A program made the position numbers and the translations under genes. This document shows, piece after piece, positions 27,731 to 38,049 of a DNA stretch of 64,000 nt (its first letter is position 1; every line of letters begins with the position of its first letter). The DNA lies in contig NZ_JACXST010000002.1 of the NCBI RefSeq assembly GCF_014850975.1, positions 1,054,001-1,118,000 of the forward strand, written 5' to 3'. The DNA comes from Methylomonas fluvii (GTDB lineage Bacteria > Pseudomonadota > Gammaproteobacteria > Methylococcales > Methylomonadaceae). The notes under the pieces are model-generated. The model had not been told where the DNA came from and did not search any database. It saw only the letters and a list, made by a program, of their open reading frames with translations.

Positions 27731-27780
27731 GGAAAACCAATCTGTAGGCAAGAAAACCCAAGTGAAACCCTTGGTTTTCC
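27731..27780. repeat. Inverted repeat upstream of ilvB
   Basis: GGAAAACCAA at 27731-27740 is the exact complement of TTGGTTTTCC at 27771-27780, with a shorter nested pairing inside. It lies directly before the proposed ilvB -35 box, so it could be an operator or just a palindrome in the divergent jetA-ilvB region. Confidence 0.4.
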
Positions 27781-27809
27781 TTGACGAACACGGTCAAAAA
27801 CAGTAGCTT
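27781..27809 (+). promoter_or_regulatory. Putative ilvBHC promoter
   Basis: TTGACG (27781-27786) and TAGCTT (27804-27809) are spaced by 17 bases. The -35 box is near consensus and the -10 box weaker. About 60 bases before the ilvB start; I see no obvious leader peptide rich in branched-chain codons, so classical attenuation is not supported. Confidence 0.45.
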
Positions 27810-27870
27810 ATCCAACCTTTTTTGTAAAATCTGCATTTCCCCGATCGATTAGTTTTTTGAGGACGTAAAA

Positions 27871-29607
27871 TTGGAACTCAGTGGCGGACATATTCTTGTC
27901 CAATGTCTTAAAGATGAAGGTGTCGAATTTGTATTTGGCTATCCGGGTGGCTCTGTTTTGCACATCTATGATGCCATTTTCCATCAAGACGAAGTGAAAC
28001 ATATCCTGGTCCGCCACGAACAAGCGGCGGCCCACGCGGCTGACGCTTATGCGCGCGCCACCGGCAAACCCGGCGTGGTGCTGGTTACCTCGGGGCCAGG
28101 CGCAACGAATGCTGTCACCGGCATTGCCACCGCGTATATGGATTCGATTCCGATGGTGATTATCTCGGGCCAAGTGCCCTCGCCAGTCATAGGCAGCGAC
28201 GCGTTCCAGGAAGTCGATACGGTGGGTATTACCCGGCCCTGCGTTAAGCACAACTTCTTGGTCAAGGATGTCAACGATTTGGCCGAAACCATGAAGAAGG
28301 CTTTTTACGTCGCAACCACCGGCCGACCTGGCCCGGTATTGGTCGACGTGCCTAAGGACATGACCGATCCGAACATTAAGGTACCTTATAAGTACCCGAA
28401 AAAGATCAGCATGCGTTCTTATAACCCGGTGGTAAGCGGCCACAAGGGCCAGATCAAACGCGCGGTAGATATGTTGCTGACCGCGCAGCGGCCGATGATT
28501 TATTCCGGCGGCGGTGTGATTCTCGGTGAAGCCCATAAAGAACTGACCGAATTGACCCAATTACTGGGTTATCCGATCACCAACACCCTGATGGGTTTGG
28601 GCGGTTATCCGGCTACCGACAAACAGTTCGTCGGCATGTTGGGTATGCACGGTACTTACGAAGCTAACATGGCGATGCACGAAAGCGATGTGATCCTCGC
28701 GGTCGGCGCGCGCTTTGACGACCGGGTCACCGGCAAACTGGCTGAGTTTTGCCCGTACGCCAAGATCATCCATATCGACGTTGATCCGGCCTCGATTTCC
28801 AAAACCGTTAAAGTCGACGTGCCGATTGTCGGCGAAGTCAAACCGGTCTTGGAGCAGATGATAGAACTGATCAAAGACAGCAAAACTAAGCCGTCCAAAT
28901 CAGCACTTGAATCCTGGTGGCAATTGATAGGCAGTTGGCGGGATGTGCATTGCCTGGATTATGACCGCACCAGCAGCGTCATCAAGCCGCAATATGTCGT
29001 GGAGCAGTTGTATCAAGTTACTGGCGGCGAAGCTTTTGTCACCTCCGACGTCGGTCAGCACCAAATGTATGCCGCGCAGTACTACCACTTCGACAAGCCT
29101 CGGCGTTGGATCAACTCCGGCGGTTTGGGCACGATGGGCTTTGGCTTACCTGCCGCGATCGGCGTGAAACTGGCGTTTCCGGAAGCCAATGTCGCCTGTA
29201 TTACCGGCGAAGCCAGCATCCAGATGTGTATCCAAGAGCTATCTACTGCCCTGCAATACAACGCGCCGGTGAAAATCATCAACCTGAACAACCGCTACAT
29301 GGGTATGGTGAGACAATGGCAGGAGTTCTCTTATCAAAGCCGGTATTCGCAGTCATACATGGATACTATCCCCGACTTCGTTAAATTGGCAGAGGCTTAC
29401 GGTCACGTCGGCATGTTGATCGAGAAGCCCGAAGACGTGCGTGGCGCTCTGGAAGAAGCCTTCGCGTTGAAGGATAGAACCGTATTCCTGGATTTCATCA
29501 CTGATCGCACCGAAAACGTTTACCCCATGATAGAAGCAGGCAAAGGCCATCACGACATGAAATTGCGCGTCGCGCCCGGCACTCCGGTAGACAGGGAGTT
29601 GTCATAA
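27871..29607 (+). CDS. ilvB: Acetolactate synthase large subunit
   Basis: 578 residues. Thiamine-diphosphate enzyme that condenses pyruvate with pyruvate or 2-oxobutyrate, the first common step of valine, leucine and isoleucine synthesis. The start is a TTG at 27871 (MELSGGHILVQCLKDEGVEF) after a gagga site. FGYPGGSVLHIYDA holds the region of the catalytic glutamate, and HEQAAAHAADAYARATGKPG follows. The TPP/Mg motif reads TGEASIQMCIQEL, a variant of the commoner GDGS/GEGS. Followed at once by the regulatory subunit gene. Confidence 0.96.
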   Translation: MELSGGHILVQCLKDEGVEFVFGYPGGSVLHIYDAIFHQDEVKHILVRHEQAAAHAADAYARATGKPGVVLVTSGPGATNAVTGIATAYMDSIPMVIISGQVPSPVIGSDAFQEVDTVGITRPCVKHNFLVKDVNDLAETMKKAFYVATTGRPGPVLVDVPKDMTDPNIKVPYKYPKKISMRSYNPVVSGHKGQIKRAVDMLLTAQRPMIYSGGGVILGEAHKELTELTQLLGYPITNTLMGLGGYPATDKQFVGMLGMHGTYEANMAMHESDVILAVGARFDDRVTGKLAEFCPYAKIIHIDVDPASISKTVKVDVPIVGEVKPVLEQMIELIKDSKTKPSKSALESWWQLIGSWRDVHCLDYDRTSSVIKPQYVVEQLYQVTGGEAFVTSDVGQHQMYAAQYYHFDKPRRWINSGGLGTMGFGLPAAIGVKLAFPEANVACITGEASIQMCIQELSTALQYNAPVKIINLNNRYMGMVRQWQEFSYQSRYSQSYMDTIPDFVKLAEAYGHVGMLIEKPEDVRGALEEAFALKDRTVFLDFITDRTENVYPMIEAGKGHHDMKLRVAPGTPVDRELS

Positions 29608-31148
<1,541 letters not shown>

Positions 31149-31165
31149 GCTTATCGGCTAGGATT

Positions 31166-31195
31166 AAAGCCCATCTACACGATGGGCTTTTTTTT
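31166..31195 (+). terminator. Rho-independent terminator after ilvC
   Basis: AAAGCCCATC (31166-31175) pairs perfectly with GATGGGCTTT (31181-31190) over a 5-base loop, followed by a run of T. It ends the ilvBHC operon. Confidence 0.92.
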
Positions 31196-31214
31196 GCCCG
31201 CTGGATTTTGCCAA

Positions 31215-31994
31215 ATGTCCGATCATTCTTGCTTCAACTCTTTTTATCTCGGTATCATCTCCGCAATCTTGGCCCAGCCCTGCCCCGCTGATTTCATGCA
31301 ATGGCATAACAGCGAGATCCAATATCTGCACGGCGGCAACTACCAGCAACCGTTCAACTCCAACGACGTCAGCCAGTCCATTATCACCGTCACCCACGCC
31401 CACGGCTGGGCTTACGGCCGCAACTTCTTCTTTATGGACACTCTGTTTACCGAATCCGGCCAAGCCGCACAAACCAATCTCTACGGCGAAGCCTATAGCA
31501 CCTTCAGCCTCGGTAAAATCAGCGGCCTTGACTTGGCTTACGGCATTTTCAAAGATTTCGGCGTAACCGCCGGCGTCAACCTCGGGGAAAACATGAACAG
31601 CTCGCGCAGCGGCTTTCGCGCCTGGCTTTATGGCGTGACCGTTGATTTTGACCTACCGGGCTTCGACTATTTCAACGTCGACTTTTTACGGCAGCGCGTC
31701 ACCGAAACCGCCGATATCGGCACTTCCTGGCAGATTACCCCGGTGTGGAAACTGCCGTTCGAAATCGCCGGCACAAAATGGAGCTTCGAAGGCTTCGCCG
31801 ACTTCATCGGCCATAACCACTCCGCCGCCCGCCAAGCCCTGGCACAGCCGCAACTTAGATTGGACATCGGCGACTTATGGGGTGATAGCGACCATCTGTA
31901 TATTGGCCTCGAATACCAGTATTGGCATAACAAATACGGCATTAAAGGCTTGCAGGACAGCGTGCCACAGGCTTTGGTTTTGTGGAAGTTTTGA
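31215..31994 (+). CDS. Tsx/OmpK-like outer membrane channel protein
   Basis: 259 residues from the ATG at 31215; the earlier in-frame ATG at 31182 falls inside the ilvC terminator. Leader at about 1-25, ending PCPADF. The mature part has WHNSEIQYLHGGNYQQPF, alternating aromatic beta strands and a C-terminal LVLWKF ending in phenylalanine, the usual outer-membrane beta-barrel signal. It resembles the nucleoside-specific channel (Tsx/OmpK) family. Substrate unknown. Single gene with its own start after the terminator. Confidence 0.75.
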   Translation: MSDHSCFNSFYLGIISAILAQPCPADFMQWHNSEIQYLHGGNYQQPFNSNDVSQSIITVTHAHGWAYGRNFFFMDTLFTESGQAAQTNLYGEAYSTFSLGKISGLDLAYGIFKDFGVTAGVNLGENMNSSRSGFRAWLYGVTVDFDLPGFDYFNVDFLRQRVTETADIGTSWQITPVWKLPFEIAGTKWSFEGFADFIGHNHSAARQALAQPQLRLDIGDLWGDSDHLYIGLEYQYWHNKYGIKGLQDSVPQALVLWKF

Positions 31995-32150
31995 AGCAAA
32001 TGAAAATGAACAGCAGCCGTGGCAGTTAATTATTTGGTTAGCATGCATATAGCACTTCATTCCACCGGACGCGGCAAACAGCGCCGCGCCGATTAACATT
32101 ACGGTAGGCCAATTCGATGCGCGAACTTCCAGACGCCGCAGCAACACCAC

Positions 32151-32558
32151 TTGTGTTCTGACCGAGACAAGATCATTCTCCAAGCTAAATACAAGTATTT
32201 TGGCGCACTTGCCAATGACACAAAGTGGAATGAACTAATCGATTACTTTCGGCAAAAGTCGGGCTGGCGGCCTTCGTATAGGAGCAAGTGGATAAACGGT
32301 CATATCTCCGAATGGGATTCCGAGTGGCATTACCATCTGCCATTTCCATTTGTTGGCGTAGAGTGGTTTGATATTGGGCTGCATCAGCATGAATTCATGG
32401 GGCATTTAATGCCGCCCATGATTATTGATCACAGCACTGAGATTGCTTCAAAACTTTCCAGCATCGGCTTTGATTATGAGGTAAAGGGGGATGTCGCACG
32501 AATCTGGGGCTATTTTCCAAAGTCATATGAAGACTTCCCGCCCCAGAAATTGGCCTAA
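32151..32558 (+). CDS. DUF6678 family protein
   Basis: 135 residues from a TTG at 32151. Conserved-looking core: ANDTKWNELIDYFR, GWRPSYRSKWINGHISEWDSEW and YHLPFPFVGVEWFDIG, which I recognise as the DUF6678 pattern. Soluble, no signal peptide, function unknown; small proteins of this style are often orphans in genomes, sometimes near toxins. No good ribosome-binding site is visible before the TTG, so the true start is uncertain or the 5' end is lost. The 156 bases before it hold no clear gene. Confidence 0.6.
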   Translation: MCSDRDKIILQAKYKYFGALANDTKWNELIDYFRQKSGWRPSYRSKWINGHISEWDSEWHYHLPFPFVGVEWFDIGLHQHEFMGHLMPPMIIDHSTEIASKLSSIGFDYEVKGDVARIWGYFPKSYEDFPPQKLA

Positions 32559-32799
32559 CCTTTCAGTGAACCTGACAGCCAGCGTAGCCTAGATGAAGCG
32601 CAGCGAAAATCCAGGTTGAAAATCAAAAGTTATCAATCGTGACAATGCATCACCGCGTATTTTGCTGCGCGGCATACGGGCTACAATCTCAATAATCACA
32701 AGCCATCTCTCATACCCACGCAACCGACCATATTAGTTAAGCATCTGTCATATTCAGCATGTACAATGCCGCCAACTTTTCAACCTTTGTAGACACATT

Positions 32800-33540
32800 A
32801 TGATCAAGAAGCAGCCGCTTACGCGTCATCGTGGCATTTACTTACTGCCCAATCTGTTCACCACGGGCGCCATGTTTGCCGGGTTTTATGCAATCACCTC
32901 GGCGATTAACGGCCGCTTCGAAACCGCGGCGATTGCCATGTTCATTGCGATGGTTCTGGATGGCCTGGACGGCCGCGTTGCTCGATTAACCAACACGCAG
33001 AGCGAGTTTGGCGTGCAGTACGACAGCTTGTCCGATATGGTTTCGTTTGGCGTCGCTCCAGCTATTGTCATGTATTTGTGGACCCTGTCCACCATGGGCC
33101 AAGCAGGCTTGTTCGCCGCATTTGTGCATATGGCCGGTGGAGCGTTACGTTTGGCGCGTTTCAACACGCAAGTGGAAGTGGCCGACAAACGCTATTTTCA
33201 AGGCCTACCCAGCCCGGCAGCCGCGGCAATTTTGGCCGGCGGTTTATGGTTCTGTGTGGAAAACGGTTATGACGTGGAAAACATCAAGTATCTGGTATTG
33301 CTGACCACCATCACTACCGGTTTGCTGATGGTCAGCAACTTCCGTTATTCCAGTTTCAAGGAAATCGACTTTAAAAACAAAGTGCCATTCATCGTTGCCA
33401 TTATCGCGATGCTGGTTATCAGCTTCATAATGGCGCAACCACAGCGAATGCTGTTCCTGCTATCGGTCGGCTATGCCATATCCGGCCCTATAGTTACCTT
33501 GGTTTTGCGCAAACGTAAGCTGCAAAGTCGTAAAAGTTAA
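32800..33540 (+). CDS. pssA: CDP-diacylglycerol-serine O-phosphatidyltransferase
   Basis: 246 residues, polytopic membrane enzyme making phosphatidylserine, precursor of phosphatidylethanolamine. The CDP-alcohol phosphatidyltransferase signature is complete: DGLDGRVAR then EFGVQYDSLSD, giving DG-x2-AR-x8-G-x3-D-x3-D. It opens with RGIYLLPNLFTTGAMFAGFYA and has about 6-8 membrane segments. Type II PssA as in many proteobacteria. Separated by 3 bases from the CHAD gene. Confidence 0.95.
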   Translation: MIKKQPLTRHRGIYLLPNLFTTGAMFAGFYAITSAINGRFETAAIAMFIAMVLDGLDGRVARLTNTQSEFGVQYDSLSDMVSFGVAPAIVMYLWTLSTMGQAGLFAAFVHMAGGALRLARFNTQVEVADKRYFQGLPSPAAAAILAGGLWFCVENGYDVENIKYLVLLTTITTGLLMVSNFRYSSFKEIDFKNKVPFIVAIIAMLVISFIMAQPQRMLFLLSVGYAISGPIVTLVLRKRKLQSRKS

Positions 33541-33543
33541 CGG

Positions 33544-34383
33544 ATGCGAAATACCGGCGGCAAACTGTTGCTCGACGCCTTGGAAATACACTGGCGCCAA
33601 TATCGCAAACGCTTGAAAGCCTGCCGCCAAACCGCCAGCGAAGATAACGTCCACGAATTACGCGTCAACACCCGGCGCTTGTTGGCGTTGATAGAATTAC
33701 TGCATGCCCTGGGGCCACAACCCTCATTACTAAGCATTCGCAAAGCTCTGAAAAAGCAGCTCGACGGTTTCGACGAATTACGAGACACGCAAGTCATGCT
33801 GTTCGAGGCGGCCAAGACCCTGCCTAGACTTCCCGAGCTAGAGCCTTTTTTAGCCCACATGCATCACTGCGAACAGCGTTTGCTGCTGGAAAACCGTTCC
33901 TTTATTGCCAGCCTGTATCAACCCAAGTTGCGGCGCAAGTTGAAAAAAGCCGGCAAATACATCGCCGACATCGATTTCAAACAGACCCTGCCAAGCGCTA
34001 TTGACGGTATTTATGGGCTAGTAATAAATCGTTATGAAGCACTGGACCCCACCATTCCTGCCAGCATTCATCATCTGCGCATCGCTGTTAAGAAATTGCG
34101 CTACACGCTTTTGGCAACGCAATGCCTTGATTCCACCCTAGCTGAACCGGACTCAAGCCTGCTGAAAAGCCAGTTAACTCGCATGGGTGACATTCAAAAC
34201 TCTGTGGTCATGTTGCAAACCCTTGAGCTATTTTTTCAATATCAGATACCGACCGCAATAGAGCAGTATTATCGACAGCAACAACAAGAGTTGATCGACT
34301 CATTTATGGCATGTTGCTCGGAGATTTTGGCGTTTCGACATGCGCCCCAAAACGACAGAAACCGGGCTTTTGAATCCGCTTAG
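33544..34383 (+). CDS. CHAD domain protein
   Basis: 279 residues, almost entirely one CHAD domain: conserved histidines in NVHELRVNTRRLLALIELL and SIHHLRIAVKKLRYTLLA, surrounded by basic helices. CHAD domains bind inorganic polyphosphate in other bacteria and may target proteins to polyphosphate granules. It follows pssA by 3 bases and is probably co-transcribed, though a functional link is not known. Confidence 0.88.
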   Translation: MRNTGGKLLLDALEIHWRQYRKRLKACRQTASEDNVHELRVNTRRLLALIELLHALGPQPSLLSIRKALKKQLDGFDELRDTQVMLFEAAKTLPRLPELEPFLAHMHHCEQRLLLENRSFIASLYQPKLRRKLKKAGKYIADIDFKQTLPSAIDGIYGLVINRYEALDPTIPASIHHLRIAVKKLRYTLLATQCLDSTLAEPDSSLLKSQLTRMGDIQNSVVMLQTLELFFQYQIPTAIEQYYRQQQQELIDSFMACCSEILAFRHAPQNDRNRAFESA

Positions 34384-34640
34384 AAACTAGCTATACTCAT
34401 TGTCGATTTACTTATTGACACCAATCGAAAGATGAATAACCAGAAATAAGAATTTTCTATTACGCAACTGAAAAACAATGTGGCTCGGCAAACCGTGCTA
34501 ACCCTGTCAATTGGATTTTTATCTTATCATTGCCGCAGGACATCAGTGGCTACCGAGAAAACTAACGCCATCAAACTGAAACGCAACCCAAAACGAAAAA
34601 GTTCATAACGTGGCATTACGAAATATTAGAGGCGGTTTCA

Positions 34641-35525
34641 ATGGCATCAGATGATAGAAACTCACCAAAAATTGGTGTTACGTCGTCACCCTATCTGGTT
34701 TACACCTCAGCAGGTCACCGATCCAATATAAAAAAATGGGTCACGGGCAAAAAAAATTTCGACTTATGGGTTACTCAATACGAAGGCGAAAGCGATTATC
34801 ACCGGAGCGTTGCTGATTTTTACAACGAGCGAAAAGGCGGCAAATACCCAAATCTACATGATATATATAACCGCTGGGGAGAGTTACTCACCCCCTATCG
34901 GGCAATATTCGTACTTGACGACGATATAGAATTAAGCGCCAACCAAATTAGCCAGTTATTCCGCATTTTAGAACGCTACAAACTCGTCTTGCTACAACCT
35001 GGTTTTTTGAGCGTCGGCAAAATAAGCCATGAAGTCACAAAAGCAAACCATTTCAGGTTTGCGAGGCTTACCAATTTCGTGGAAAACTGCGTGCCATTGT
35101 TCTCGAAGCCTATTCTGGATCGCTTTATGGCAACTTACGACCCGGGCTTAATAGCCTTCGGAACTGATTGGTGGTATTTACACCTTCTGACCGATGAAGA
35201 GCGCGAAACCGGAGTGGCGGTAATTGATTCGATACCTTGCGTAAACCCGGACGAATGGCTTGAACAAAAACCGCGAAAAATAGATCAAGTTGAGCCCGTC
35301 AATAAAGGCATAGAGATTTGGCAGGAATTTAAGCGCGAGCGAGGCATCGAGATGCCGCCAGGCGGTGTCAGAAGTTTGGGACTATTATGGCCTGAAGCCT
35401 TAGAAGACTGGCTTACGCTTATTTCTGCTCCGTTAATCCGCTGCAAAACATTTCTGTTCTACCCCCATTATTTCATGCGTCTGAAACGCTTTTATTGGGA
35501 TATTCATAGGCGAAAAATATTTTAA
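34641..35525 (+). CDS. DUF707-like putative glycosyltransferase
   Basis: 294 residues. It has a central acidic signature FVLDDDIELSANQI, like the DxD nucleotide-sugar site of GT-A enzymes, preceded by DLWVTQYEG and NLHDIYNRWGELLTPY, and followed by FGTDWWYLHLL. This pattern matches DUF707-type proteins. No signal peptide or membrane segment. The same general layout is seen in the next gene. The surrounding DNA is more AT-rich than its neighbours, suggesting acquired surface-polysaccharide genes. Acceptor and sugar unknown. Confidence 0.6.
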   Translation: MASDDRNSPKIGVTSSPYLVYTSAGHRSNIKKWVTGKKNFDLWVTQYEGESDYHRSVADFYNERKGGKYPNLHDIYNRWGELLTPYRAIFVLDDDIELSANQISQLFRILERYKLVLLQPGFLSVGKISHEVTKANHFRFARLTNFVENCVPLFSKPILDRFMATYDPGLIAFGTDWWYLHLLTDEERETGVAVIDSIPCVNPDEWLEQKPRKIDQVEPVNKGIEIWQEFKRERGIEMPPGGVRSLGLLWPEALEDWLTLISAPLIRCKTFLFYPHYFMRLKRFYWDIHRRKIF

Positions 35526-35695
35526 AATTGCCATTCAGCAATGGCGAAATAATGCGAAATGCTGACTATCCAAAACAACGCAGCAGATCTTATTCAATGA
35601 GAATATAAGCTTCCTTGCTCCAATTGGGAACTGAGTGCGGCCAACCTCCTTAAGAATAGCATTTCGCAACTAGCTGACGGCCCAAGGAATTATTC

Positions 35696-36574
35696 GTGAA
35701 CTATTTAAATGAAATTAAAGGTTATTTAAAAATTAAAATTTCTCAGCTATTGATGCGGTACCCTACTCATCACAAGCCACTAAAAATACAACACCCCCCA
35801 AAAAATAAACCCAAGGTACTAATTTTAGGAATATATTTAGAATACAGAGAAAACACGTTTAATCACCTGATAAATGCGTTTAATGAATCAATAGCATGTG
35901 ACGTTGATCAAATCTGGGTATCATTGAATCCTAAAAACTCTCCAAAATCCAACGAAACGGAAAATAAAAACTATGCCAGCCACGTATTGGTTAAGCAGTT
36001 ATTTGAGCTTAAACCAAAATTTACGATATTAAATGAACTTCTAGAAGAAATTGACATAAGCAAATACGATTATATTGTCTTTACCGATGACGACATTTTT
36101 GTTGACGATAACTTTCTCGATGCTTTTATAGGATGGCAACAGCATTTAAACTTTTGCTTGGCTCAACCCGCCCGCACGAGAACCAGTACAGCTGATAATA
36201 CATTTGTTGTTTCCAGGCCTTGGCTGAATGCCCGCGAAACACATTTTGTTGAAATTGGCCCGCTATTTAGCATGGATAAATCCATTGTAAATGAATTACT
36301 ACCGTTTGATCTTGAAAGCCCAATGGGCTGGGGATATGACCTTGTTTGGCCAATAAAGGTGATTGCATCGGGAAAAACCATGGGGATTATCGATGCGACC
36401 CCTGTGCAACACAGCATGAGACCGCAGGGTGCAGCATACTCTACCGCTAAGGAATCCATACTAATGAATGAATATCTTTCAAAAAAACAGCACATAAACT
36501 TCCGAGAAGCCTGCACTATTGTTAAAAATTACTCAAAAATAAGCTTCCTCAAAAAACCGTTTAATTTATTTTAA
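35696..36574 (+). CDS. DUF707-like putative glycosyltransferase (AT-rich)
   Basis: 292 residues from a GTG at 35696. Motifs: KVLILGIYLEYRENTFNHL, then YDYIVFTDDDIFVDDNFLDAF with the DDD acidic site, then GWGYDLVWPIKVI and ATPVQHSMRPQGAAY, a typical DUF707 set. Lysine, asparagine and isoleucine codons are abundant and the DNA is clearly richer in A/T than flanking genes, so it was probably acquired horizontally. Cytosolic or peripheral protein. Function beyond probable glycan transfer is not determinable. Confidence 0.65.
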   Translation: MNYLNEIKGYLKIKISQLLMRYPTHHKPLKIQHPPKNKPKVLILGIYLEYRENTFNHLINAFNESIACDVDQIWVSLNPKNSPKSNETENKNYASHVLVKQLFELKPKFTILNELLEEIDISKYDYIVFTDDDIFVDDNFLDAFIGWQQHLNFCLAQPARTRTSTADNTFVVSRPWLNARETHFVEIGPLFSMDKSIVNELLPFDLESPMGWGYDLVWPIKVIASGKTMGIIDATPVQHSMRPQGAAYSTAKESILMNEYLSKKQHINFREACTIVKNYSKISFLKKPFNLF

Positions 36575-36798
36575 TGCCTATCTGTTTTAATTTCCCGAAC
36601 AAAGCACCGCTGCATTCCGATCAGCTCCAACAACCTATTTATCTTATTCGCACTGCACGATACTACTTAAACATAATAAGCGACACCATCATCAACTTAA
36701 AGATACAATAGCCGAACTACCAGCATTTATTTGATTCATCTTATGCAGCACAATATCTCCGTTAAACCTTTTATAATTTAATCGGCCCAATCGACGCC

Positions 36799-37770
36799 AT
36801 GAGCTGCTTAGTTACCGTTATCATACCCACCCACAACCGCCCCGATCTTTTGGACGAAGCCATAAGCAGCGTAGCCAATCAAACCTTGGCGGATTGGGAG
36901 ATCATTGTCGTTGACGATTGCTCGACCCCTCCGGTAAGCCCCGCTCAGCTCCAGGAAAAATTTGGAACGACGGTTAAAGTTTTGCGGCACCCAAGCTCTT
37001 TGGGGGGAGCAGCAGCAAAAAACACCGGCATCAAAGCCGCTTGTGGCAAATATATTGCGTTTCTGGACGACGACGATCTTTACGCGCCGACTTATTTAGA
37101 AAAAGCTGTTTCAACTTTACAAAACCACCCAGAAATTAACACGCTGTTCATGAGCGTCGCCTGGTTTGGTCCAAATTCAAAATGGACGCACGAATCCTAC
37201 ACTGACGCCATGAACAAAATATTGGCAGATCTGGCTGGAACACAAGTTACGGAAACCCTGCTGGAATTTGAAGCAAACCGCCTATTCAAAGCTTTGCTAA
37301 AAAGGGTACCTATGGCGTTTCAACGACCAGTGGCAACCAGGGAACAGGTTATGCAAATCGGCTTATATCAGGAAGATTGCCTACTTTGGGATTGCGATTG
37401 GGCTTTGCGCGCGGCACTGAATGGCCGATGCGGATTAGTGACGGAAGGCTTGTACCTGCAACGCAGCGCCGGCCAGGGATACTCATCTCAGCCTCGCCGC
37501 CGGATGGATCACTCCTTATCCAATCTGGAAATAAAAAAACAACTGATTAAGCGGAATGTCAGACCTGATCTAGCTAAACTGATCAGGCTAAACTACATCC
37601 AATCTGCTCAAGATTTGAGCTGGGAATACATCAATCAAAACCAGGGCTTTCTAGCGGTCAAAACCATGTTGGCTAGTTTCCAATACGGCATTCACTTTCT
37701 GCAGATTAAGTTTTTAGCGCACGCTCTTTATAGCTGCGGATTGAGTTTATTTTCTAAAGAACAACGATAA
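36799..37770 (+). CDS. Family 2 glycosyltransferase
   Basis: 323 residues. GT-A fold: starts TVIIPTHNRPDLLDEAISSV, then EIIVVDDCS, GAAAKNTGIKAACGKYIAFL and the DDDDLY acid cluster at about residues 92-97. The C-terminal third is helical and less conserved. Inverting transfer from a nucleotide sugar, probably for a surface polysaccharide, given the two DUF707-like neighbours. Composition is closer to the genome average than the preceding gene. Confidence 0.88.
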   Translation: MSCLVTVIIPTHNRPDLLDEAISSVANQTLADWEIIVVDDCSTPPVSPAQLQEKFGTTVKVLRHPSSLGGAAAKNTGIKAACGKYIAFLDDDDLYAPTYLEKAVSTLQNHPEINTLFMSVAWFGPNSKWTHESYTDAMNKILADLAGTQVTETLLEFEANRLFKALLKRVPMAFQRPVATREQVMQIGLYQEDCLLWDCDWALRAALNGRCGLVTEGLYLQRSAGQGYSSQPRRRMDHSLSNLEIKKQLIKRNVRPDLAKLIRLNYIQSAQDLSWEYINQNQGFLAVKTMLASFQYGIHFLQIKFLAHALYSCGLSLFSKEQR

Positions 37771-38049
37771 CCCGCTTAGATCCCGGATCGAAACAAAAGG
37801 TAAACTAGCTTACTGCCACAGCATCGCAAACTTGAGCCTCAGTCGGCAATCAAGTATAGTTTCTAACCATGAACAATCAGAAAAACGAATTTCATAGTTA
37901 CTTAGTTTTCATGCCAGCCATTGGCAGACGGTTGTTCGGCCTGTCTTTAAGATTGCTGCCCTGAGGGGCGCACTCTATCCTCATTTAAACAATACAACCC
38001 TTTTCTGTTTCTCGGCCTTAGCGCCGAACATTTCATGAACGGAGTTCTC

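Noticed and set aside
27808-28560. 250-residue minus-strand frame opposite ilvB
   Set aside because: Shadow of a well-identified gene; histidine and isoleucine-rich composition is an artefact.
31875-32183. Minus-strand frame containing RRLEVRASNWPTVMLIGAALFAASGG upstream of the DUF6678 gene
   Set aside because: It overlaps the 3' end of the porin gene, has no ribosome-binding site and no recognisable family; at most it is a relic of another protein's N-terminus.
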